Source of the DNA: Rotaria sordida
Taxonomy: Eukaryota > Rotifera > Eurotatoria > Philodinida > Philodinidae
Assembly (NCBI GenBank): GCA_905250125.1
Contig: CAJNOL010000429.1
Span: 62,001 to 126,000, forward strand
Length of the DNA: 64,000 nt
Direction: 5' to 3'
Shown piece after piece: positions 48,304 to 60,829 of the stretch. The position numbers and the translations under genes were made by a program. Under the pieces are notes generated by a model. The model was not told the origin of the DNA and ran no database searches. It saw only the letters and a list, made by a program, of their open reading frames with translations. The stretch's first letter is position 1. Every line of letters begins with the position of its first letter.

Positions 48304-49010
48304 TCAATCATCGACATTTTTTGATGCTGCTTTTTTTCCCCATTTATTCATAATAAGATTAGCCACTTTATCTGGATTAAATTCATCTTTCATATTATCG
48401 AATACTTTCATATATTCAATAAAGTTTTTCTTTTCTTTTCTAGAAAATTGAAAAAGTTCCTTTTTGTTTTTTACTTTTTAAATTAATATCTATGAAAAAT
48501 TTTACTTATCAAATGCAATAAGAAAACATGCCTCTTTAGCAACACCATTATAACCATATGATGAATATTTATCCATAAGTATTCCATAGGTTTTAGCTGC
48601 ATCTTTATTAAAATCTGAAGCCATTTCAAATTTAATTGTTTTTTGAATTTTATATGCATTTAATGTCCAATGAGTATCAGTACTAATACCAATAATACGA
48701 ACATTTAAATCTTTAAATAATTTATTATATTTTTCATTGAGACCATTTAAAACCTGAAAAAAGAAATAAATTTAATTATTAATTCAAACTTCATTTTTTG
48801 ATGTTTAAAATAAAAAAAACAGAAAATTAATTAATAATATAAATATTATTATTTTCTTACTTTATTTTCATGTTTAGTAAATGCACATGGAAAAAAAGCA
48901 AGTAGAACAGGTGATTTTTCTGTTGCAGTAAATAATGAAAATCTCGTACTTTCAGTTGTCCATAAATGTATATTTTTAGCTACATCTCCAGCTTGAACTA
49001 TTTTTGACAT
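48304..49010 (-). CDS. Peroxiredoxin-fold (AhpC/TSA, AhpE-like) protein without the usual catalytic cysteine
   Basis: Three exons (49010-48861, 48753-48506, 48439-48304) join in phase to 177 residues. The order of elements is that of a thioredoxin-fold peroxiredoxin: AGDVAKNIHLWTT, SPVLLAFFPCAFTKHENK, VRIIGISTDTHWTLNAYK, IKFEMASDFNKDAAKTYGI and ACFLIAFDK. In AhpE-like relatives the motif is FxPxAFTxxC, whose Cys reduces peroxide. Here that position is Glu48, and a cysteine sits six residues earlier (C42, in FFPCAF). Only one other cysteine is evident, in KEACFLI. It is therefore probably not a standard peroxidase and could be a pseudoenzyme or a shifted-cysteine form. The intact frame, clean introns and neighbour-like codon use argue against a pseudogene. 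Confidence 0.85.
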
Positions 49011-49019
49011 CGAAATGAT

Positions 49020-52000
49020 GATAAACAATCAATCATATACAAATAAATAATATTAAACTAAATTCCCGCCATCATCCTTGCCTTTCTGTTCTGTAAAATA
49101 AACAAACATCTCATATATAGTGATTTCCAAAATTATTCAATCAGATTTAATTTCAATTGTTTTCCACTGTCATCAGTACTACTAAGAATCCAAATAATGA
49201 TTGGTATAAAGAATTTTATTTCGAACAAGAATTTTCAAAAATGAAAATTATTGTTAGTTTTTCAAGGATGAAACCTCTGAAAACTCGAAATCCAAATTTT
49301 TCAACTAATGAAATTCTACTTGAATTACCCAGAATGATAGAGACAACAATTCTCTACAAAATGAAATATCCTCCAGCTCTCTACAATGGTTTTTTGGCCG
49401 GAATATATTAACCTTACGAAAGACACAAAATTGATGTTTCTATACGAAATAGCAGAAAAAAAAATACTTTTGTGCTTTCCGTAGGTTTGATGTATCTCGG
49501 TCAAAAAATGTTGCAGAGAGCTGAAGAACATTTCATTTTGTAGAAAATTGTTGCCTCTATCATTCTGAATAATTCAAACAAAATTTCAAGAGATGAAAAC
49601 AGTTGCTTTTTGATTTTTCAGAGATTTGACCCTCGAAAATCTAACAATAATTTTTATCTTTGATAATTCTTGTTAGAAACAATATTCTCTACACAAAATC
49701 ACTATATGGATTCTGATCATCGTTGACAGTAGTGGAAAAAAAATTGAAAATGAACCTGATCGAATGATTTTCCTAGTCATTGTATATTCAATATTAGATC
49801 AAGTAATTTTGAAAGAAAAAAAATTGAATAAGAACAATATAATAGCAAAAAAAAATAAATCATATTAATGCAGTTGAATTTAATTTTACAATGTCCATTG
49901 ATTTATGTTGATAGATTCGTCTATACTATAGATTAAAATTAGGAATGCAACAAATCCAAGGTCTTGGAATTTGGTATACAAAAGTTTAGATTTGATCTTG
50001 ATTTGGACTTGGTTTTAGTCTAAAATGACCCAGATTCTAAAGAATTTAGTAAGGTCAAGTACCATCGGTGATAGATTCTTCGTAGTCTCTCAACTTCTTT
50101 ATCTTTTATTTATAATTATGGATATTAGAAAAGATTGTACGATTGAGTAAGCTGTTAGAAAAATGTTTGCGTGCGATTTTGATTCGCACTGTTCTTTGAG
50201 ACTTTTTGTTAAATATAAATGCTTTGCATTTGTATGCTTATACCTACTCCAAAAGATTTGCATTTGTTGAGCGCCTCCAATCAAAAGAATATTATATTCA
50301 GCTTTCTATAAAGATCCTAAAATATGCAATGCATTAGCTTGCTGTATTCTTATATATACAAGTAGTCTATCAAAATTATACAATATCAAATATACAAATT
50401 TCAAATTAATGCGGTTTTTATACGATTACTATGTCTTCATATGACAAGAAACTATTTTTCTATTCCTTGTAAAAAATTATTTGGTTGACATTTCAAGAGA
50501 AGCTTGTTCAAATAAAACCAGTATATGTAACTCAATATGTTGTTTTTGATGGCATGTTGTCTTCGATGTTTAAATCAAGGATGTGGGTGTATATACTGCT
50601 CTTCTATTAACCCACACTTACACCCACATTCTCACCTATTTTTTTCCTAAACAACATGGTTGTCGAACACAAACATGCAGAATAGACGACTTATTAGTAA
50701 ATTTAAAAAAGTAATGAGTCTCCAAAAGGAAAATATATTATAGGTCATGCAAGATATATTGAACTCATTGACACCGCTGGAAAATGATATTGTATTTTTG
50801 TATTACTAAGCGTGAAATCAAGACCAAAAATTTTTCTGATCAGGACTAAGGGCAAAAACAATTGATTTCGCTCATCACGAGACATAAGTGATGTCTTTAA
50901 AACTGCTGATAATTGTACCAACAACTAAAAGATCGAAAGTTTCTATTTCTAAAATTAAATTCAATTACAATCGTTATGGTTTATTTGTTTAATGTTAAGT
51001 CATTTATGATTTTATTAGGAATTCAAAAATAAAAATAGAAGTCGTATATTGATATAGACATTCAATCTTTTTTTTAATCGCAAATCATGTTTTATATATA
51101 TATATCCTATGCGTTCGATAGGTTGAAAAAGTATTTTGTTATTTTTTGGGATAGAAAAGAAAGAAACGAGCAAAAAATGCCATTTGATATACCTGTCAAT
51201 AATAATTGCATATTAAGAATATGTTTATTAATCGAATTTCGTTTTACATCACTTGAGGCTTATATTATATTTCTAAAACGACATTTTCTTTTTGATAAAA
51301 TAAAAAAAGAATAACTGTATTTTAGATACATTTTTCATTGGTTTAATTTGTCGTTAGAGATAATTTTTTTATTGAAATGATTCTTTCTTTTGTTACAAAA
51401 AAAAAAGAAATTAATAATACTCGATAGAAGTACCACACCTCTTGACATATTGTTCGTCAAAATGTGTCTAAATTTTAGAAACTAAAAAGAAAAAATAGTT
51501 TTATCAAGCATTTTTATTCAGTTTATTTAGTAATTTTATATGAAATTATATAGTTAGAAGTCATTTATGATAATAAAGACTCTAAAAACTTATTTATCTT
51601 TCATCAAAATATTGAATAATAAATACGAACATGTGACTTGATGACATACATATGTATTACACAAGGAATAACAAAAATCTTGTTTTTTTCCTTTGTATTT
51701 GCAATTGATTAATCAGACTATATAGTAAATCGAAATTTTAACAAATACTTTAATATTGATTTGAAGCAAATAAAGTTGTTTTTGCATAATTTTACTTTTT
51801 TTTTTTATCAATGAATTTATGTTTGAATAAGAATCGATTGTAGTAGATAATTATTATATGATCATAATCAATAGAAAGAAAATTATCTAATTGTTTAATA
51901 TTAATATTATAAGTTTTTATTTAAATAGAAATAATAATCGTTTTTCATTGTTAAAAATATAAGTCAATGATTTTTTGTATTATATTTTCCCTTTGGTTTT

Positions 52001-54114
52001 TTTTTTATTTAAAAAATTTTTTCATAAAACATAAAAAATAGATTTATCTTAACAGCGTGAACTGCGTTCTAACAATATTATCATCAACCAGTCAAGAGTT
52101 CCCTCTATCGTCATGAACAAATAAAGATATGATAAAGAAAGCGAGACCTTTGATAGTGCATCATGGTATCATGGATGACGCATCTACTATATACATTACT
52201 AATATGTATTCGTCATCTTGTCTGAATAGCCACAGCTTTATGACAATGAAAATAAACATATAAACAAAAAACCATACTTGTTCTTTTTTTGTTCGTTCAT
52301 TATTGAAATTATTATTGTTGTTATTGTGGTTTTCACTATTTGTTGTTTTTATTTTTACTATTATTATTATTATTATTATTTTCAATATCAATTTTTATTA
52401 ATCAATGTTTGGTATTGGCAACAACAGTGGTGACGTTTTTCACGTTATTCTACAGACATTTTGTTATCTACTTATTGGTGGTTGGGCATTCCTTGCTACA
52501 TTCCATCTACTTGGTATTATTTATGGGTAAGAATATATTTAATACAAAAGATGTTCATATTAATCATAGTACATTTGTCTTCGTACGGCGTATGTGTCTA
52601 ATCAAATCAATCTGTACAAATGTGTGATTAAAATAAATATTCTTCTATTTAACATAATTATCGGAGAATGTAGTCAGGCATGACACTTACCCGTCTACGT
52701 TTGAATAATGATCGCAAACGAAAAGAATAAATACATATATGAATGAATATAATGAAATAAAAGAAAAGAAAAGAAATTTCTTTTGCGAGTAGATACGTAT
52801 TTCTTTCATTTAGATGTAAATAATATCGTCATATATGCATGAAGAGACAGCTATGATTAAAGGTTGCACTTTAACTTTACTTTAAAATTAACATTTAAAG
52901 TATCACTTTCGGTAGTTAATTAAAGAATATTTGAAGTTGAAGTGTTACGATTAGAAAGAATGTTCATCTATTAGACTTTGGCCTTCGTTAATTGTTGATC
53001 ACACATATAAGTGTACACCTGGACAGGTTGCAAACGATCCTCATTTTATTCAGGCTAACTTTATTATATTTGTGAATTAATGATATCGATTAAGATTCAC
53101 AGAAGGATAAAACTATTAATCGATTATATAGGTGTATTATTTTCAAAATAAATTTAGTAATATTGACAAGAAGACAAAATATGCTAAAAAAAAACAAATT
53201 GTATCTAGGCCCTTTTTTTGTTGTTGTTGTGTTTTATTTAATATGATGACGAAAAAAAGGCCATGTTGACTGTAATTGACGCCATTGACCACAAACTAAA
53301 AAGCTCTTGAGATTTTAATTATAAGAATTTCCGATGGGAAATTTCATTTTATGATTAGTAGACATATTTCATTGGTAAATGATAGTATTAATACTGAGTT
53401 TCTTAAAGAAAGAAAATATGTTTTGATACTATTAAATTTGAATTTTCTATAACTAGAAAAGTTTTTTTTTTCCAGAATCATATTGTTCTTGATTTAAAAA
53501 AAAAGGAAAATACGTATCATATTAGATGAACTCAAAATGCACGTTTTATTTTAACATACTTTTATCAGAATTTAAAGAAATTTCCTTTCAAGTTGCTCAT
53601 GTCCGATACTAGTAATGTTTTCTTATGTTCACCGGTAAAACACAACATTCATGAAGTAGATTGTTTTGAACTTTAATTAAAACTGCAATAGAAAAATAGA
53701 ACGAAAGACTGTTGTCATCACTAATTTCTTCATTTCCTTACTGCTTTTTTTTACGCTATTGAATTGAAGCGAAGGTGCGGCATTACTTTCTTCTCTTTTT
53801 CTTTTCCTGTGTTTTTTCTTTGTTTCTTTCTGTTGATTATTAAGAAATCAACTCTCTCTCTCTCTCTTTTTCTCTGTCTCTGTTTTTACTCCGTTCTTTT
53901 GCTCAGTTTTGTGTCCGCCATCGTCTTCAATATTACTTCAGCATACATTCATTTATTCTTTCGTGTGTATCATCACATTCTCTCTCTTTCTTTCTTTTAT
54001 TCTTCGATATTCGCCTCCTACTTGTAAAAAACAGAAGCAAACATACAAACGTAAAATGTAAGGTGCCGATGACAAACTATAATCGAGTATCATCTGTTAC
54101 AATTGCTGTTGGTC
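49020..54114. other. Intergenic stretch upstream of ceramide glucosyltransferase
   Basis: No secure exon is seen. It contains the palindrome at 49114-49788 directly upstream of the peroxiredoxin-fold gene, and a hairpin of GTGGGTGT-type sequence near 50580-50630. A (TTA)n run lies near 52360-52380. A pyrimidine-rich tract at about 53790-54010 (CTCTCT and TTTCTTT runs) precedes the start codon at 54115 and is probably promoter or 5'-UTR sequence. Confidence 0.5.
49114..49788. repeat. Palindromic element, same family as 43321-43947
   Basis: TCTCTACAAAATGAAATATC near the left of centre pairs with CATTTCATTTTGTAGAAAAT on the right. The outer ends pair TCCAAAATTATTCAATCAGA with CTGATCGAATGATTTTCC. 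The centre is near 49440. Open frames on both strands across it are mirror products. Confidence 0.8.
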
Positions 54115-57100
54115 ATGTTCTTCCTTCATATTGTGTACACAATTGCGCTTGCTATCAGTCTTGTTTTGGCTATACTAGTTATAATTTTGGTATGGCTATT
54201 TCATCTTAGTGGAATGAGTTACAGGTAAGAATTCACTTTGAATTCATCGAAAAACTTATCTTTAATACAAATCAATTTTTATTATTATCACTATTTTTGA
54301 AACAATCTATATCACTACTGCACGACCTTACTAAAAAAATAACTCATTATTTTTTTTCACTTTAGATGATATATTCTGATTATTTGTTAACTAATGACAA
54401 GGTTATGGACATATTATTTTTTTTCCTTATTTTTGCCACGTCAGTACTTTGAAAAAATACAAAAATACATGAAACACTCTTTTTCTTTTCTTTTTTTATC
54501 GGTCACGGTTTGTCGAGCGATTACTTCCGTTTAACGTCAAAATGAATGTTTCTTTTACGTTTTTACTATATATGCGCATATATGTATACATATATCGATC
54601 TGTTCACATGAATGAACCGATAACATCTTAGAGTATGAGTCGATGCGAAATGTTCATATAGTCAATGATAATACCGTGACCTCATCTTCACATTTTTTTT
54701 TTCGTCGCTTCCCAAACATAATCGACTATTGCAATAATAAGTAAAGAAATCAACAAAATATAACACAAAAAAGAAACCAATGATGAATTGGTTGGATCAC
54801 ACAATATAAAGATGTATGTTATTGACGCATGCATATTTTCATACTACATCAGATTCCGGTGTTTGCATTGTGTGTTAAAGAATAATAAAGAGGCTTAATA
54901 TGAAGGGGGAAAAAAACCATTAATCAGTATTATTCATTCTTTCTATACGAAAGACGGAAAAGAGAAAAATTACCAAACAACGACATTTTAACTAAAAATA
55001 CGAAAAATCAACAATATATAGATTATTCAACAATGTCAATGACAACCAATTTAAATTCTATACATAACACTCACACCTGCTGTTCGGACAACTTGATTGA
55101 TTATTGTTTTTTTTTTTATTACTATTGATAAGAAAAAAATATATACAAGATAAGATAAGCGAGAGTACATTCTAATCAAAATAAGAAATAAAAATTTAAT
55201 AAAATAATCATATTTATTCTATTAAACATTTCTTTTTATTATTTTTATTATTATTATTTAGTTTATATAAATTCCATCGAAAACCATCACATAGTAATCT
55301 CAAAGAAATACCAGGTGTTTCCATAATTAAACCATTAACAGGGCTCGATACAAATTTATATGAAAATTTAAAAACATTTTTCAATCTTCAATATCCACGT
55401 GTATGTTTATCATATTAAATTAATTTATAGTTTCATTTTTCTTTTTCTTTTTTGTTTTTGAAACAGTATGAACTTCTTTTTTGTGTACAAGAACACGACA
55501 ATGAGCTAATTGATTTGATCGAAAGACTTCGAGAAGAATATCCTGATGTTGACTCACAATTATTTGTTGGTAAGTACATTCAAAAAAAAAATACAAAAAA
55601 AAAAAGAGAAACAAAACTATCAATTCATTCTTTATTAAATAAATATTTAAAAAAAAATAAAATTAATAACAGGAACTCAATTATCTCCTGTAAGACAAGA
55701 GAGCGAGATTGACGAAGAGCAGGAATATGATGACATACCATTGGTAACGACTATTGGAGGTGAAAAATTACGACGAAAGCAACTTTCTTTATGGAAACAA
55801 CTTTTATATTTTGGTATATATTTTTCTGATCTTTCTATTCCATGCTTATATGCAGGAAGCTTATAAGTAGATTATTTAATCTACGGAAAAAAATAAAATT
55901 TACATCAATAATGATTTTAAACAACAAAAAAAAAATTAGATTTTTATCAATATGCTAATTAACATTTATTTATTTATTTTTCTTGAAAATTTGTTTTTTT
56001 TTTCACAATAGGCTCACAAAAATTTTCATCCGGTGATAAATTATTAAAAAATGATACAATGGACATTAAAAACCCAAAAATATATAATATGTTACCTGCT
56101 TATGAAAAAGCTCAATATCCATATATACTAATATCAGATAGTGGTTTGTTGATGCATGAACATACATTATATGATATGGTTATGTGTATGACCGATAATG
56201 TTGGCCTTGTTCATCAAATGCCATTTACTTGTGATAGAAAAGGTTTTGCTGCATCTGTTGAAAAGGTTTGTATTAATAGATTCAAAAAAGAAATGAAAAT
56301 TAAATTGTATCATGATTTATTCGAGAATAATACAATCATGATAGAATCTTGGTCTATAAGTATTCGATATCAAATAGAAGAAAAAAAAACCAACAAAGAA
56401 ATGATTTGTTGTATTATTCCTAAAAAAAAAACAAAGACAAATATGTACTTGTCTTCTTTTTTATGAAAACAATTTAAAATTGAATTATAAGTAATACAAA
56501 AATTTTATTTTCTTGTTTTAAGGTTTATTTCGGTACACAACATGCTCGTATGTATATGACAATCAATTTAATTGGTATAAATTGTGTTACTGGAATGTCA
56601 TGTTTAATACGTAAAGAATGTATTGATCGTGTTGGTGGTTTACGTGCTTTTGGTCATTATATAGCTGAAGATTATTATATAGCTTATGAAGTAGCTAAAC
56701 AAGGTTGGAAATTACGTGTTGCATCAACACCAGCACAACAAAATTCTGGTGAATATTCTGTATCAACATGGATTGATCGAATGATTCGATGGTGCAAATT
56801 AAGAATGCGTTTAAGTCCATTAGCTTATTTAGAACCATTACAAGAGTGTTTTTCATCAGCTATATTAGCTGGTATAGTTACAAATTATTTATTTGAATGG
56901 AATGCTCTTGTTGTTGCTGCTTGTCATATATTAATATGGTTCATTCTTGATTATCTTATGCTTCGGATAACACAAGTATGTTGTTTGTTTTTGTAATAAG
57001 ATGAATATCTTTTGATTAAAATATACTTGATTTTTTTTCCGTCACTTTTAGGGTGGTGCATTGCCTTTTTCAAAATTTGAATTTGCTATAGCATGGCTTC

Positions 57101-57378
57101 TTCGCGAATTTTCATCATTTTACATCTATTTTAAAGCATTTACTGGTTCATCAATAGTTAAATGGCGTGGAAAAGAATATCGTCTTGGTTCAGGTACACG
57201 AGCTGAAGAATTATCTTCTTTACCTTTACCGCCACCTGCACCTTCTCTTCTTGTCGAATCATCATCATCAACTACATTATCGTCATCGTCATCGTCTAAT
57301 TCAACATTACCTGTGGCTGGACCACATCTTCTATCTTCATCATCATCATCTACAAAACAATCATCTCAACTTGTATGA
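54115..57378 (+). CDS. UGCG: Ceramide glucosyltransferase (GT21)
   Basis: Seven exons (54115-54224, 55262-55400, 55467-55569, 55673-55813, 56012-56265, 56523-56975, 57052-57378) join in phase to 508 residues. The enzyme adds glucose from UDP-glucose to ceramide on the Golgi cytosolic face, the first step to glycosphingolipids. Exon 1 encodes the N-terminal membrane anchor. The processive-type GT-A motifs are all present: D94 in CVQEHD, SDSG at 206-209, D299 in IAEDYY and RMIRW at 335-339. KPLTGLD, VGLVHQMPF and CVTGMSCLIRK also match the family. The human protein is 394 residues. The extra length is an acidic insertion at about 118-184 (exon 4 and the start of exon 5) between the FVG and NPKI segments, plus a Ser-rich C-terminal tail after EYRLGSGTRAEE. 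Confidence 0.96.
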
Positions 57379-60245
57379 AATTGTTTTCTTTACGTGTTTT
57401 TCATTTGATCTCGTTTGTTTGTTTGTTTTTCGTTTTTATTCAAATACGTGCTGGTCACGTTACACTCATATCGTTAAAATTTATGATGAAGATAGTATAA
57501 CACTTATTCTCTGGCGCTGACTTAATCCGAGTTTTCAACCATAAGCTTAGCATTTATTATTCATCTAAACAGTGTTTTGTTTGTTCTACTCTCTACTATT
57601 TTATATCTAGTTCTTTTTGTTTTCTCTCTTGATCCTAAGAATGATTCTTGTTTGTTCGTTTCTCTTTATCTTTTTGTTTTCTTTTTCTTTTTCTTTTTCT
57701 ATTGGTCTCATATACTTCTACTTCTTTTTTTTGTCTTTTGTGTGTTTGGTGATTATCGTTGTATGTAGAAAAAAAAAAAGAAAAAGAAGAATTGCGTACT
57801 TATAGAAAAATAATTTTCAATAATCAGAACAATTGATTTAAAAGAAATAAAAGAAAAAATTTATTGATGTGTTTTCTTATAAAATAAAACATTCTTATGA
57901 CTGATATTAAAGAAAACTGTACAAAAAAGAATATGTAGGTGTTTTTATTCTGATTAAAATTATTCATTGAAGTTGTATAAGAATTATAGAAAACGATATA
58001 TTATGTTCATATATACATGAAAAATACAGGGTTAAGACTTTAAAATTTGGCAGAAAGTCTGCAAATTTTCGCAGAAAATGCTTTCATCTTTGGAGTGCTG
58101 GAAGTGATGATTGAGGAAGGGAAGAATGAAGTTAACCGTGATTGGATCCCTGCAACCAGGTCGTACCTCTCTTCAATCTTATTCACTTCGTAACGACATA
58201 GTCCACTTATTTTTATTTCATTTTTTGTTAGAGAAAGGCAAATGATCTTTTAGAATTAGGTTCCTATTCAAAGTTACCACGAAGCTGTAAAAGATTAGCA
58301 GAAAGTCGAACATTTGGAAAGTTCTAATCAAGGACTCTGATTAAGACAAATAGTTATGCTGAGAGATAATTAAAACTAAAATTATAATAATTTACAATTA
58401 ATCTTCCCAATAGACAAACATTCAAAAACTATTCTGATAAGATGAAAACATTATATCCAAAACTTTTGAATAATTCTAAGCAAACTTAATACTTTGATTA
58501 TTATTGAAAACTAATATTGACATGAATCAGAACTTATTTCATGCTATTCAATGTAATACAATATCTATTTTATCATGAATCTTAAAAAAAAGAAACTATA
58601 TCATCTTTAATTATCAATTCTACACTCACAAGGCCATCAATAAATTTTATTTATTCAATAATATTTACACAAAAAGTATGATTTTTTGATGGACATATTC
58701 TTCATTCATAATTTTTTTGTTTTTGTTCACAATTCAATTCTTTCATCATACTCATTTTAATATAATATTGAATTAAAATGCTTGAAGATAGGAAAAGAAA
58801 ATTAGTAGTTAAACAAAATAACATAAAAAAGTAAAACAAATGATGAAATAAGAAATTCACTTTACGTGATATAAATAAAAATTTTCAAAAAATTTCACGT
58901 ATGTATACAATATGATGATGAGATACTTTTTTTTCTATATATACTTTCATCTGTAAGTCAATAAATGAATTACGAAATTCAATACCATCAACATAAATTG
59001 TATGGAAATCCTTTAGATTGCATTTATGTATTAAAAATGGCCATGAAATATACAAATATTGATAGAGTATTGAGTAATGTATAGAAATCTTGTAAAAGAA
59101 AGATGTAATCCTATTTATCTATAGATATCATACACTTGGTAATAAAATATTCGAATTTTAATTGAAATAAACTTCTATGAATGTTAGATTTTATTGTGAT
59201 TCTCTTTCTTATATTTCAATTTTAAAAGTATTTTATTTTATTATCATCTTTCAATAAATAGAAATATGAAGGACATTAAAATCATTGTCACATACTATAA
59301 ACTATTGTTAAATATGTATTAATAGTAAAGTTCTATTTGCAACAATGACATAAGACAATTGATGAATGTATAATAATATTATAATAAATTCATATTTGTT
59401 CTAGAAAGAAATATCATATATCAATAAAAGATCCGAAAAGTGAGTTTTGAGCTTTATTTCACATCCATCTAACATTGTGCAAACTCGAATGAAATACATG
59501 CTACGTCATTCTATTGTGTAAGGCGTCTTAGAAAAACATTGAAGAAATAAATCAATGATTGTAAAACGTCTTCACAGAGCAGAAAGAAAAAGTGACGTAA
59601 TGATACACATAAGCGTGATTAATAGTATGAAATAGACGCCACAATGTTCTCATATCAACGTCATTGTCAATAATAATAAATTAGATAAAAGTTAACAAGT
59701 CTTTTATGTATATCTAGAGGTGACTAATAACCACTTACTATAAATAATAATAATTTAAATGCCAAAAAACGCCTACATTCATATGTCTTAAATGATATCG
59801 ATTTTTAATTTAAAAAAAAAATAAAACTTTCATATATCAATATATGAGATAGAATATATTATCATGCAGAAACATTCTGTTTTTTATTTAAACTTTAAAA
59901 CTTATGTATTATGAATTAACTATGTAAAAATATTCAAGTATATAAATCGAATATTTATATTAAATAATAAATGATAATAAGAATACTCTATTGTAATATA
60001 AAATCAAAAAACTTGAATAAAACGATCTATAGATGTGCACAAAAAAAAAAGAAACAAAATCAATCTTGATTATTGAAAAATGAGTTCGATCATAAAAAAA
60101 AAGTTGTTTCGTCGACACAATCCTAGAAAAAGAACATTACTAATCATTTATATGTTAATATTATTTTTCAAATAGTTAATTAAACTACTGAGAAAAGAAA
60201 GAAGTTTCTTCTCACAGATTTTTTTACTTACTGTTAATTAGCTAT
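57379..60245. other. 3' flanks of convergent genes
   Basis: This lies between the ceramide glucosyltransferase stop and the 3' end of the MARCKS-like gene. The first 400 bp are T/C-rich (TTTTTCTTT runs) and probably 3' UTR. The rest is very AT-rich. I see no exon, palindrome or recognisable repeat here. Confidence 0.5.
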
Positions 60246-60815
60246 TTATGATACAACAGATTGCTGTTGTTCTTCTTCAATGTAAACTTGATTACTATTG
60301 CCAATAAATGTTACTGAAGTATTATTTAAAGATTCTTCAGTAATATTCAAAATATTTGCTTGATATTCTTGTTCATTTGAATTTTGTGTATTATCAACCT
60401 GGTAATCAGCAGACATGATACCATTACGAATAAAAGCATTTCGAAGTTCTTCTACATCTTTATTTGGAATTTCACGTTGATAGGCTGTATTTACTTGATC
60501 TGTACTTGTATTCAACGAAACAATTTTGTTTATTGTAGGTGTCTGATCACAGACCAATTGTTCAGTGATTGTTGGTGATGATAACATAAAACTTTCTGTA
60601 CTTGTACTCTTGTCTATCTTCTTTGTAGATGATTTTTTATTTGATTTTTGTTCTTTTTTCTTTTTATTTTTCTTCTTTGATGGTTTATTATTTTCAATTG
60701 TTGTCAAATCAAGATGATTGCTCGTTTTTTCAATAGCTGTAATTGCTTCTTTCTGTTCATCTTTGGTTTTTCCTAATATTGATACACTTTTTGCTTTGGT
60801 TAATTTGGCACCCAT
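60246..60815 (-). CDS. MARCKS-like N-myristoylated basic protein (putative)
   Basis: A single 189-codon exon starts with MGAKLTKAKS, a good N-myristoylation signal (Gly2, small or hydroxyl residue at position 6-7, basic nearby). A very basic segment follows at about 46-67 (KKKNKKKKEQKSNKK), then an acidic, Gln/Asn-rich tail ending EEEQQQSVVS. Myristate plus a lysine-rich patch is the membrane-binding layout of MARCKS-type proteins, but the effector-domain Phe/Ser pattern is absent. I therefore call it only by architecture; it probably sits on the inner plasma membrane. A CTTAG acceptor lies 12 bp before the ATG, so the 5' UTR is spliced, either in cis or to a leader. Confidence 0.6.
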   Translation of the reverse strand: MGAKLTKAKSVSILGKTKDEQKEAITAIEKTSNHLDLTTIENNKPSKKKNKKKKEQKSNKKSSTKKIDKSTSTESFMLSSPTITEQLVCDQTPTINKIVSLNTSTDQVNTAYQREIPNKDVEELRNAFIRNGIMSADYQVDNTQNSNEQEYQANILNITEESLNNTSVTFIGNSNQVYIEEEQQQSVVS

Positions 60816-60829
60816 GATGATGTATACCT

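Noticed and set aside
49157..49531. Open frames on both strands upstream of the peroxiredoxin-fold gene
   Set aside because: They fall inside the 49114-49788 palindrome and echo each other.
53764..54027. Hydrophobic 87-codon frame rich in Phe, Leu and Ser
   Set aside because: It is the product of a T/C-rich tract just upstream of the ceramide glucosyltransferase start, more likely 5' UTR or promoter.
57167..57520. 117-codon His/Leu-rich frame
   Set aside because: It is a frame shadow of the TCATCA-rich serine tail of ceramide glucosyltransferase.
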